Assembly: GCA_964392615.1 (NCBI GenBank)
Contig: CAYMRB010000447.1
Location: 1-8,197 of the forward strand
DNA length: 8,197 nucleotides
Direction of reading: 5' to 3'
Origin: CAYMRB01 sp964392615
GTDB taxonomy: Bacteria; Planctomycetota; UBA8108
The notes under the pieces are model-generated. The model had not been told where the DNA came from, did no database searches, and worked only from the letters and a program-made list of their open reading frames with translations. Numbering within the stretch: position 1 is the first letter of the stretch; every line of letters starts with the position of its first letter. The position numbers and the translations under genes are program-made. Of the stretch, positions 1 to 6,458 are shown piece after piece.

Positions 1-289
1 CCTCCAGCGCTGCCGTGGCCGTTCGGATCCGATCGACGCGGGTGTCGAGGCCGTGGACGACATAGCCTCTCTGCTCGGCGAGGCCGATCAGCAAATCGCG
101 GTTCTCACAACCGACGATCACGACCAGGCCACCGCGCACCCCGCTGTCGCGCAGCAGGCCCGCTGCGGCCCCCGCACCGTCCGTTCGCGCTGGCTGGGCG
201 TTCCCTGAAGCGGCGAACGAGATGAACGTCAGCAGCGCCAGCGCCATCACGCCGGCCCGGCAGGTCCGTGAACGCCTGATAGTCGGCAT
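1..289 (-). CDS. Secreted protein with methyltransferase-like N-terminus (5' part only)
   Basis: The first 96 codons are visible and the gene runs off the left edge. Residues 1-33 look like a Sec signal peptide: a basic start (MPTIRRSRTCR), a hydrophobic stretch around residues 14-28 (VMALALLTFISFAAS), and a small-residue cleavage region near GNA/QPA. After a Gly/Ala-rich linker comes LLRDSGVRGGLVVIVGCENRDL, then a segment ending VVHGLDTRVDRI. This is the beta-alpha-beta start of a Rossmann fold and resembles SAM-methyltransferase motifs I and II. Motif I reads GCENRD rather than the usual GCGxGxL, so SAM binding may be lost. From memory, planctomycete PQQ beta-propeller proteins begin this way, and the missing part may be a propeller; this is inference. 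The start at 289 is supported by a strong GGAGG six bases upstream; a later in-frame Met (residue 15) would lose the basic n-region. The gene lies 87 bases after the gspM-like gene, so co-transcription is possible but unproven. Confidence 0.8.
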   Translation of the reverse strand, partial: MPTIRRSRTCRAGVMALALLTFISFAASGNAQPARTDGAGAAAGLLRDSGVRGGLVVIVGCENRDLLIGLAEQRGYVVHGLDTRVDRIRTATAALE

Positions 290-295
290 GGTGGG

Positions 296-301
296 CCTCC
301 A
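296..301 (-). promoter_or_regulatory. Ribosome binding site of the secreted methyltransferase-like gene
   Basis: On the minus strand TGGAGG lies six bases before the ATG at 289. It is the best Shine-Dalgarno match seen before any gene in the window, and it fixes this start in preference to the internal Met codon at 247-245. Confidence 0.75.
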
Positions 302-315
302 CTCGAGTTGCCCCC

Positions 316-345
316 ACAATCCCACGCTCGACACGGGAGTGTCAA
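316..345 (-). promoter_or_regulatory. Possible sigma70-type promoter before the secreted protein gene
   Basis: The minus strand has a perfect TTGACA (345-340). After an 18-base spacer comes GATTGT (321-316), only 3 of 6 matches to TATAAT. A short inverted repeat, GACAC-4-GTGTC (330-343), overlaps the -35 box and spacer and could be an operator or chance. If real, the promoter would give the downstream gene its own transcript separate from the secretion cluster. The weak -10 keeps confidence low. Confidence 0.3.
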
Positions 346-376
346 CTCGTCGAGAGGCCTCGCGTGATTCGGGAGC

Positions 377-934
377 CTACCCCTTCGGGATGTGGTCGAC
401 GAACTGGATGTCGGCGGTCCACGCGTCCGCCGCGTCTTCGTCGCCCCCCGTGCGGGACCGACGGCGATCGCGCGAGAGGTTCACGCGCTCGATGCGGATC
501 GTCTTCTTCGCGTCTCGCACCATCGCGACGAAGGTGATGATCCGGTTCAGCTCCGCAGTCTGCGTCTGCACGCTGCGCTGCTCCTGGCGCAGGTCGGCGC
601 CGAGATCCCTGAAGCGCTGCTGGCCGATGCCGCCGTGAGAGACGCCGGCCCGCTCGAGCGCGTCCATCATGATCTCGCCGAGCGACCGATTCGCGGCCTC
701 CTCCGCCTGCTCCTTGGCCTGCTGGCGCAGGATCTTCATCTCGTCGGACTTCAGCAGCTTCGTCAGCTTGTCGTACTTCGTGATCTCCTCTTGGACGTCT
801 TCCTTCACGCCCGGGATCATCCAGAACTTCAGCGCGATGAAGAGCAGGAGGAATCCGCCTGCCGTCATGGCGAGCGTCAGAATCACGATCTGGAGCAGCT
901 CGCCGCCGCCGTCTCCGCCGTCGCGCTTCGCCAT
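377..934 (-). CDS. gspM: GspM/PilO-like type II secretion inner-membrane protein
   Basis: Encodes 185 aa with the GspM/PilO layout. There is a short Gly/Asp-rich cytoplasmic tail (1-11), one membrane helix (about 14-36), a charged coiled-coil segment (about 42-82), and a C-terminal alpha-beta-beta unit: helix about 126-141, strand IRIERVNL about 146-153, strand TADIQFVDHI about 173-182. In the family this unit is the first half of a ferredoxin-like fold, and the second half is not evident here. A charged loop (155-170) with consecutive Arg and then Asp/Glu separates the two strands. GspM normally pairs with the periplasmic part of GspL to hold the assembly ATPase and pseudopilus at the inner membrane. 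The start lies one base beyond the gspL stop, so the two are probably translationally coupled, with GCGGAG inside the end of gspL as a possible ribosome site. Sequence similarity to GspM is weak by eye; the assignment rests on architecture and position after gspL. PilO is the alternative name. Confidence 0.65.
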   Translation of the reverse strand: MAKRDGGDGGGELLQIVILTLAMTAGGFLLLFIALKFWMIPGVKEDVQEEITKYDKLTKLLKSDEMKILRQQAKEQAEEAANRSLGEIMMDALERAGVSHGGIGQQRFRDLGADLRQEQRSVQTQTAELNRIITFVAMVRDAKKTIRIERVNLSRDRRRSRTGGDEDAADAWTADIQFVDHIPKG

Positions 935-935
935 G

Positions 936-2885
936 CTACTTGTACTCCGCGAGCTTCGCGTCCTTGATCTCGAGCGACATCGTCACGCGGTGACGGTCGT
1001 CTCGTAGCGGCTTGCTCGTGCCGGTCACCTTGAAGACCTTCGACTTCGCCCCGTTGAACGCGGTCTCGAGCTTGATCGCCGCACCCGGATCGGGCGTCTC
1101 CAAGACGAGCTGCGACCGGTCGCCCTTCGGCTTCGGAGCCGGCTTGCCCTTCTTGGGCTTGATCGTCGTGATCTTGAACTTGAAGTCCATGCTCGTGATC
1201 GTGAACGGTGGGTCGCCGTTGAGCTTCGTATCCTTCATCGTCTGGGCGAAGTCGCGCAGCGCGTCGACGGGGTCGAGATACCGTCCGACGTCGCCCGTTC
1301 CGGCGCCCTCCCACTCCTTCTTCTTGCGCAGCGCTGCCGCCAGGGAACCACGCGACGCTTCGCCGAAGAACGCCTTGTACGACTCGGTCGCGTTCTTGCG
1401 GTACCCCTCGAGCCGCCGCGTCTCCAACTTCCACTCGAGGAAACCGAAGTACGTCAGCTGCAGGAAGCAGAAGAAGAGCAGCAGCGAGGCGACGAGCACC
1501 GGAATCTTGACGCGCTCGAAGCGGTGCTCGAAGCGGAACGGTCCCTTGCGGAAGTCGAGCCCGAGCCGATCGTGGCCGAGCTGCTTCATCGCGAGCCCGA
1601 CGGCGACCGCGCCCTGCGTGTTGAGGCGCAGCTGATCCGCGGGAGACAGCTCCGACGGAATCGCGTCGCCGAAGTCGAGCTGAACGGTCTCGACGTCGAA
1701 TTCGTCCGCGAAGAACCGGCGCGCCTCCGGACGGCCGCTCATGCCGCCCGTCAGGCAGATCATCTCGATCGGCGAGTCGAGCCGCACGCCCGCGAACGAG
1801 CGCTGGATCTCGACCGCGATGCGCTGCAGGTACTCGTCGTAGTCGAACTCCTGCGCCTCTTCGCCACCGCCCGGAAAGCGGCCGGCGAACGCCTCATCGC
1901 GCTCTCCCGCACCGTTTCCGTTGCCCTTGTCGCCCGCCCTGGCGCCGCCGCGACCGAACGGGTCAGCGGCCTCGTCATCGACGGTGTCCTGGCGCACGCG
2001 GTCGTATTCCTCGTCCGTCAGAATCGCGATCGGCGCGTCCGGAGACGCCCCGCCGCCCGGCGGGAGGTCGTCGTCGAGAAGCCGCAGCGCGTTCTCGATC
2101 TCCTGGAAGCGCTCGTCGATCGAGAAATCAGCGAAGCCGGGCGGCTCGTCGCCGACGACCTCGACCGACACCTCGCGCCCGTCAGCATCGCCGGCCCCGA
2201 CCCCGACGGGCTCCGGGAGGCGACGCGCCGGGCTCGCGACCGCCGTCTCGAGACGGAGCGAGCGGACCTTGCGGAGACGACCGTTCTCGACGAGCAGCAC
2301 CTTCGTCGACGTCGTCCCCATGTCGATCAGCAGGCTCGACTGGCTCTCGTCGAACAGCGGCGACATCGAGTAGGCGTTGAAGATCGCAGCAGCGTCGAGA
2401 TCGACCGAGACGGGATCGACGCCAACACCCTTCAGCAGGCCGAGCCGGTCCTCCATGACCTCGTCGCGCAGCGCGGCGAGGATCAGCAGACTCTTGTTGT
2501 CGTGCTCGCCGATCTTGATGTACTCGAGGACCGTGCTCTCGAGATCGAAGCCGGTGAAGTGGCTCTCCGCCTCGAAGAACACCGTCTTGCGGATCTGCTC
2601 GTCCTTCAGGAACGGCACGCTGATCTCGCGAATGACGCAGTCCTTCGTGTCGACCGCGGTGGCCGTGTCGATGCCCTTCAGGTTCTTCTCGGTGAGGATC
2701 CTGTCGACGAGCTCTTCGACGCTCAAGGGAGCGACGTACTCGCCGTCCTCCTTGTAGTCGCCCGAGCTCAGCGTCTGGATCTCCTCGGTGAAGAAGTCGA
2801 CGAGGCGGTACTTCTTCGCGCTGCCGGAGAACACCGCGCCGGTGACGGTCTTCGTGCCTATATCCAGTCCGAGTACGACAGACAT
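936..2885 (-). CDS. gspL: GspL-like secretion platform protein (PilM-type actin fold plus membrane and periplasmic domains)
   Basis: Encodes 649 aa, clearly longer than common GspL proteins (about 400 aa). Residues 1-440 form an actin/PilM-like ASKHA domain: phosphate-1 motif GLDIGTKTV (6-14), phosphate-2 motif LLIDMGTTSTK (185-195), an Ala/Glu helix ending RIAVEIQRSF (355-364), and adenosine motif CLTGGMSG (377-384). About 130 residues rich in Asp, Gly and Pro (roughly 214-343) are inserted between phosphate-2 and that helix. LDFRKGPFRFEHR (443-455) precedes a membrane helix at about 461-482. Then come a charged coiled coil (about 484-525) and a periplasmic ferredoxin-like domain (about 538-645) carrying a Lys/Pro loop at 575-590. 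A PilM-like head joined to a PilN-like tail in one chain is the GspL architecture. In the family it recruits the GspE ATPase in the cytoplasm and binds GspM in the periplasm. The ATG at 2885 has only a weak GAAGAA ribosome site. Its stop is one base from the gspM-like start. Confidence 0.85.
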   Translation of the reverse strand: MSVVLGLDIGTKTVTGAVFSGSAKKYRLVDFFTEEIQTLSSGDYKEDGEYVAPLSVEELVDRILTEKNLKGIDTATAVDTKDCVIREISVPFLKDEQIRKTVFFEAESHFTGFDLESTVLEYIKIGEHDNKSLLILAALRDEVMEDRLGLLKGVGVDPVSVDLDAAAIFNAYSMSPLFDESQSSLLIDMGTTSTKVLLVENGRLRKVRSLRLETAVASPARRLPEPVGVGAGDADGREVSVEVVGDEPPGFADFSIDERFQEIENALRLLDDDLPPGGGASPDAPIAILTDEEYDRVRQDTVDDEAADPFGRGGARAGDKGNGNGAGERDEAFAGRFPGGGEEAQEFDYDEYLQRIAVEIQRSFAGVRLDSPIEMICLTGGMSGRPEARRFFADEFDVETVQLDFGDAIPSELSPADQLRLNTQGAVAVGLAMKQLGHDRLGLDFRKGPFRFEHRFERVKIPVLVASLLLFFCFLQLTYFGFLEWKLETRRLEGYRKNATESYKAFFGEASRGSLAAALRKKKEWEGAGTGDVGRYLDPVDALRDFAQTMKDTKLNGDPPFTITSMDFKFKITTIKPKKGKPAPKPKGDRSQLVLETPDPGAAIKLETAFNGAKSKVFKVTGTSKPLRDDRHRVTMSLEIKDAKLAEYK

Positions 2886-2902
2886 GCTGATTCTTCATCG
2901 GC

Positions 2903-2921
2903 GGCGACCGCGCCGGTCGCC
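2903..2921. other. GC-rich hairpin in the gap before gspL
   Basis: An 8-bp perfect inverted repeat (GGCGACCG / CGGTCGCC) with a 3-base loop lies 17 bases before the gspL start. On the plus strand it is followed by AGTCTTTTGGG, so it looks most like a weak intrinsic terminator for antisense (plus-strand) transcription. On the gspL-sense strand no T-run follows, so there it is more likely a leader or intercistronic RNA structure. Function is not shown. Confidence 0.4.
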
Positions 2922-2929
2922 AGTCTTTT

Positions 2930-2943
2930 GGGCTCTCGAGCCC
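2930..2943. other. Second short hairpin in the gap before gspL
   Basis: GGGCT-CTCG-AGCCC forms a 5-bp stem with a 4-base loop, nine bases from the larger hairpin at 2903-2921. An A/T-rich AGTCTTTT spacer separates them. In the gspL-sense transcript the two would be tandem stems with AAAAGACU between, a layout seen at processing or stability sites. Chance pairing in GC-rich DNA is possible. Confidence 0.3.
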
Positions 2944-3014
2944 GTATCGAGGCGGAACCACACTCGCACGAGGTCAACGTTCCGAGAACGCTGCCGGCGA
3001 ACGGGAAGCCGTCG

Positions 3015-4229
3015 TCACCGCTTCTTGTTGCCGAGGAGGTCCTTCTGCAGCTTGTCGAGCTGCTTGAGATCCTCCTTCTGCTTGGGGGTCAAATCCTTGC
3101 GGCTCTTGATATCGTTGATCGTGTTGTTCAGATCCTTGATGGTCGCCTTCTTCTCCGGCGTCTTGGGCTTGGCGGACGAGCCCGTGCCCGAGTCTGAGCT
3201 CGGACTCTTGCTGTACTTGGACTTCGAGCTGGAGGTCGAGCCGGAGCCGGACTTCGAGTACCGCGACGGCGTCGAGCCGGGACGCGTCACCGAGCTCTTC
3301 GACGGCGCCCGGCGGTTCTTCAGATCGGTCGGAATGATGCGCTTGTCGTCAGGCGTCGCCCCGTCGGTGACGATCTCCTGGTAGTGCTTCTCGCGCTGGT
3401 CCTTGTAGTTCTTGTCCAGACGGAGGATGAGCTTGGGCTTGCCCTCTTCCTCCTCGGGCTCGTCGCCCAGCTTCACGCGCCGCTCCCCGGAGAGCTTGTC
3501 CCAGTAGCCCGGCGGCTTGGCCCGCTTGAGCACGTACATCGTCTTCGGACCGCCGCGGGCCTTCGTCCAGTACACGAGCTCCTCGGGGTCGGCCGAGTGG
3601 ATGAAGAAGTCGAGCTCGCGCTCCTCGTCGACGAAGTGGCGGCGCGCGATCTTGAGCCAGAGCGGATCGTCGGCGCCCTTGGAGGTCGTGCCGCGCGAAC
3701 GCACGACCGTCGGCGTCCGACGCGTGCCGTAGGTCCGCGTGCGCGTCGAGCTGGTCTTGGCGGTCTTCTCGTCCTCTTCCGGCGCCTTCTGGCGCAGCAT
3801 CACGATCGAGCGCTCGGGGGAGTTCGGGTACAGCATGGCGGTCGCGTACTCCCAGTTCTTCTCCGCGAGCGGCCCGCCTTCGATGGGCTCGTCCGACCCC
3901 TCGTCGATCCGGGGCTCGTCGATGACAGGCTCCTCCTCCTGCTTGACCACGACCGGGATCTTCTTCGGCTGCACCCAATTGTGAAACACGCTCAGCTGGC
4001 TTGTCGACGACGGCGGTTCGTCGAAGTCCTCATTCCCCGTCTCGACGAGGCTCGCAGGGTCGATGATTTCGACCGATGCGACCTCCGTCTTCGACGTGAA
4101 GAGCCAGGGCGCCGCCTTGTTCAGCACGTCCGGCCACATGCTGTACGAGTAGTGGATGAGCAGGCCGATCGCGAGCGCGATGTTCAGCCCCACCATCACG
4201 ACCCGTGTCGTACTGACTGAAAGCTTCAT
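3015..4229 (-). CDS. Unrecognised single-pass membrane protein in a secretion cluster, possible divergent GspC
   Basis: Encodes 404 aa that I do not recognise as a whole. One N-terminal membrane helix (about 10-31) puts the rest in the periplasm if topology is the usual N-in. After it come an acidic, Pro-containing linker (about 65-120), a short strand-like block ATAMLYPNSPERSIVMLRQK (129-148), and an Arg/Thr/Ser linker (about 157-185). A mixed block (about 188-290) follows with strand-like pieces WLKIARRHF, ELDFFIHS, TMYVLKRA and KLILRLD. The end is a Ser/Lys-rich low-complexity stretch (about 308-357) and a basic coiled coil (about 362-398). The 129-148 block resembles the first strands of the GspC homology region, where a G-V/T-...-SRSIAII pattern is common; this, the topology and the place between gspK and gspL suggest a GspC/PilP-like link to the secretin. 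The similarity is weak, and a novel component is equally possible. The ATG lies two bases after the gspK stop, implying coupled translation; AAGGAG is present but 14 bases away. Confidence 0.75.
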   Translation of the reverse strand: MKLSVSTTRVVMVGLNIALAIGLLIHYSYSMWPDVLNKAAPWLFTSKTEVASVEIIDPASLVETGNEDFDEPPSSTSQLSVFHNWVQPKKIPVVVKQEEEPVIDEPRIDEGSDEPIEGGPLAEKNWEYATAMLYPNSPERSIVMLRQKAPEEDEKTAKTSSTRTRTYGTRRTPTVVRSRGTTSKGADDPLWLKIARRHFVDEERELDFFIHSADPEELVYWTKARGGPKTMYVLKRAKPPGYWDKLSGERRVKLGDEPEEEEGKPKLILRLDKNYKDQREKHYQEIVTDGATPDDKRIIPTDLKNRRAPSKSSVTRPGSTPSRYSKSGSGSTSSSKSKYSKSPSSDSGTGSSAKPKTPEKKATIKDLNNTINDIKSRKDLTPKQKEDLKQLDKLQKDLLGNKKR

Positions 4230-4231
4230 GG

Positions 4232-6238
4232 CTACTTCTGTAGCTCCTTCCAGAGAATGACTTCCATGATCTTCTTGTCGGGATCCCGCTTGACCACGAG
4301 CAGCCCGGACTTGATCAGCGGGCTGCCTTCGGCCTTGGCCTTGAGCTCGACTGTGAAGTACGTGCTGCCGAAGACCATCACCTTGCTGTAGTCGTTGATC
4401 ACGCGCTGCAGAAGCGAGTCGTCCTCAGCGCTGACGCGGTCGATCCCTTGATCGCTGCGCAGCAGATCGTCCGGCCCCTCATCGGAGCCGTCGATGAGCT
4501 CGATCTGCTGCAGATTCGTGAAGTAGTTCGTCTCGAGGTCTTGATAGGCCGATTCGCCCTCGAGCCCGCCGTCCAGCATGGCGTCCATGCCGAATCCGTC
4601 GTCGTAGAACTCGTCCTCCTCCGGCGGCAGCTGGCGGCGCGGCTGACCGAGGTTCTTCGTTGTGCTCGTCGCGACATTCGTGTCGATGCCGGAGCCGTCG
4701 TCCTCGACGTAGTCCTGCATGCGCTGGCGGTACGCGTCGACCATCGTCGCGACGTGGTTCGCGTCGCCCTCCGCGCCGTCGCTCAAGGACGGCAGAAGCG
4801 CGTAGAGCACCGGAATCGGCGCGGTGTTGATGTTGATCTTGCCTGTCGAGAACGTCGTGAAGATGTCCTCGAGCCCGAGAGGCAGCGGCGCGTCGAGCAC
4901 TTCCTCGCTGCCATCCTCGTTGACGACCTGCGGCGGCGACGACATGCCGCGCGTCAGCGCGCTCGCGTCGAGCCCGCCGAGGGCGGGGAAGTCCATGAAC
5001 GCGCCGTACTCCTCCTGCAGCGACGCGAGCTGCTCGCGCTCCATCTCCCGGTCGGAGAGGTATCGCTCGTCGTACTGGAACTCCGCGACGAGGTCGCCGT
5101 AGTCGTCGCGCTGGACGAGGAACATGCCGTCGAAGGTCTCGAGGCCGTCCTCCGGCACGACGAGCGTCGGACCGTAGTAGAGCTCCGGCGTCACGTAGTC
5201 GAGATTCAGCAGTTCGGAGACGTGATAGATGCGGTTCTGGACGGGATCGCTACGCCGCTCGATGACCCAGTTGACGATCTCCTCGGCGACCTGCTCGCTG
5301 ACGTAGCGGTCCTCGTAGATATCGGCCCCGAAGTTGTCCTCGTTGAGGCTGATGACGACCTCGATGGCGCGCGCGAGCATGTCGACGGTCGCCATGCGCT
5401 GCTCCTCGGTCGGCGGCGTCCACTCGGTGAGCTCGGCCTCGTCCTCGAGACCGGCGACATCTTCGAGGCCCGTCTCTTCAGCGCCGTCCGCACCGTCCGC
5501 GCCGTCCGCACCGCCGGCTCCTGCGGCGCGCCGCGATCCGGTGCGCGCCAGGATCTTCTCGCGCAGGCTCTGCTCGGCGGCCGCGTCGTCCGGCGCGTCG
5601 AGGACGGCGTCGGTGATGTCGTCGGTACCGATCACGGTGCCGTCGCCGGCCCGCACGCCGTCGACATCCGGCAGCGGCGCGTAGCCGAACAGGCGGTTGA
5701 GGTCGAAACGGCTCTCGTTGTCCCAGAGCAGGATCTTCACCGCGATGTCCGCGATCGTCTGGACGTTCGGCAGGAAGATGTTCTCGTGCAGATGGTCGAT
5801 GTGCTTCGCGCTGCCGCCGGTACCGCCGCCGCCCTGGGCGCCCCCGGCGCCGGGGATCGACGAGAAGTTGCCGCCGGCGCCCGCGTCGCGCCCCCCGGCG
5901 TCGCCCCCGCCAGGATCACCTCCGGGCCCGCCGGCACCGGGACCCGCCGCGGCAGGGGGGCCACCGCCACCAACGCCGCCTCCGGCGTCCTGCTGCTGGG
6001 CCTGCTCGTTGTAGTCCGCGACGAGATCCTCGACGAGGAGGGACATCACGTACTGCGCCACCGACTGGAGCGTGTCGAGCGATTGGATGTCCCCGTGGCG
6101 TACCTTGGCCACCTTCTCCTCCATCTTCGTGTAGAAGTGGAGGTGGTAGACGACCATGTAGAGCACGATGAAGACGATCATCACCACCATCAGGGCGATA
6201 CCGGAACTTCTCGTGCTGCTGGGGACCTCGATTCGCAT
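4232..6238 (-). CDS. gspK: GspK-like type II secretion minor pseudopilin, enlarged
   Basis: Encodes 668 aa, about twice the common GspK length. The N-terminus SSG-IALMVVMIVFIVLY (11-27) looks like a prepilin-peptidase site and hydrophobic helix. Position +5 is Val, not the Glu of major pseudopilins, which is usual for GspK. Family landmarks follow: SRFDLNRLFGY (176-186), EIVNWVIERRSDP (320-332), YHVSELLNLDYVTPELYYG (338-356), STGKININTAPIPVLYALLP (464-483), and a final STYFTVELKAKAEG plus two strands ending ILWKEL (625-666). Between them are large insertions: a Gly/Pro/Ala-rich tract (85-144), a GAD repeat (240-255), and acidic segments around 436-450 and 538-600. In the family GspK caps the pseudopilus tip with GspI and GspJ after processing by the prepilin peptidase. 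It is the first gene of the minus-strand cluster. AAGGAG lies only two bases before the ATG at 6238, a tight spacing, but no better in-frame start exists between it and the helix. Confidence 0.85.
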   Translation of the reverse strand: MRIEVPSSTRSSGIALMVVMIVFIVLYMVVYHLHFYTKMEEKVAKVRHGDIQSLDTLQSVAQYVMSLLVEDLVADYNEQAQQQDAGGGVGGGGPPAAAGPGAGGPGGDPGGGDAGGRDAGAGGNFSSIPGAGGAQGGGGTGGSAKHIDHLHENIFLPNVQTIADIAVKILLWDNESRFDLNRLFGYAPLPDVDGVRAGDGTVIGTDDITDAVLDAPDDAAAEQSLREKILARTGSRRAAGAGGADGADGADGAEETGLEDVAGLEDEAELTEWTPPTEEQRMATVDMLARAIEVVISLNEDNFGADIYEDRYVSEQVAEEIVNWVIERRSDPVQNRIYHVSELLNLDYVTPELYYGPTLVVPEDGLETFDGMFLVQRDDYGDLVAEFQYDERYLSDREMEREQLASLQEEYGAFMDFPALGGLDASALTRGMSSPPQVVNEDGSEEVLDAPLPLGLEDIFTTFSTGKININTAPIPVLYALLPSLSDGAEGDANHVATMVDAYRQRMQDYVEDDGSGIDTNVATSTTKNLGQPRRQLPPEEDEFYDDGFGMDAMLDGGLEGESAYQDLETNYFTNLQQIELIDGSDEGPDDLLRSDQGIDRVSAEDDSLLQRVINDYSKVMVFGSTYFTVELKAKAEGSPLIKSGLLVVKRDPDKKIMEVILWKELQK
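5483..5518 (-). repeat. Imperfect 9-base tandem repeat inside gspK
   Basis: Four copies of a 9-base unit are seen, on the plus strand GCCGTCCGC or ACCGTCCGC, the last one degenerate (ACCGCCGGC). They encode the Gly-Ala-Asp repeat at residues 241-252 of the GspK-like protein. Such a unit can expand or contract in frame, so copy number may vary between strains; only one allele is visible here. Confidence 0.7.
5807..5986 (-). repeat. Gly/Pro/Ala low-complexity tract inside gspK
   Basis: About 60 codons (residues 85-144 of the GspK-like protein) are dominated by Gly, with Ala, Pro and some Asp. The tract lies after the N-terminal helix region and before the first conserved globular segment, so it probably acts as a flexible tether or surface loop. 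The frame stays open through it and conserved GspK motifs resume afterwards, which argues against a sequencing frameshift. Confidence 0.7.
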
Positions 6239-6306
6239 GGCTCCTTCGGTTCTTCGGCGCAGCGGAGAACGCCGCTGGCGCCAAATGCCCGCAGTTCTGC
6301 CGCGAT

Positions 6307-6319
6307 GACATCAGATGTC
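6307..6319. promoter_or_regulatory. 13-base dyad, possible operator
   Basis: GACATC-A-GATGTC is a perfect 6-base inverted repeat around one central base. It is too close-set to make a good RNA hairpin but fits a dimeric DNA-binding protein. It lies 69 bases upstream of the gspK start and about 300 bases from nadB, so gspK control is more likely than nadB control. No regulator can be named. Confidence 0.3.
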
Positions 6320-6458
6320 GCAGCGACCATCCGAAAACATCGCGAACGCCCCCGACAGCACCGGCCCGTCGGGAGCCACCCCGCGCCGACGGGCGGGGGC
6401 ATGTGGCGAGAAAGCAAATGCCGGTCCGCCGGGACCGCGGCGTCGCGGGTTTCCTCGC

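Noticed and set aside
290..376. Intrinsic terminator after the gspM-like gene
   Set aside because: The only stem seen (330-343) is 5 bp and has no T-run on the minus strand; it overlaps a TTGACA box instead. GAGGCCTC at 353-360 is a palindrome without a loop.
936..2885. Gene fusion or assembly join of pilM and pilN
   Set aside because: PilM-like head, membrane helix and PilN-like tail in one chain is the normal GspL architecture, so no unusual fusion needs to be invoked.
2886..3014. Separate promoter for gspL in the 129-base gap
   Set aside because: A TTGACC is present on the minus strand, but no -10-like sequence occurs at 15-19 bases; the nearest candidate is 23 bases away.
1524..3197. 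557-codon plus-strand open frame opposite gspL
   Set aside because: Rich in Arg, Leu, Val and Asp with no family motif; it mirrors the codon pattern of the well-supported gspL and crosses its gap into the next gene. A GC-rich antisense shadow.
5483..5518. CRISPR-like or regulatory direct repeat
   Set aside because: Units are 9 bases, contiguous and in frame, and simply encode Gly-Ala-Asp within gspK; there are no spacers.
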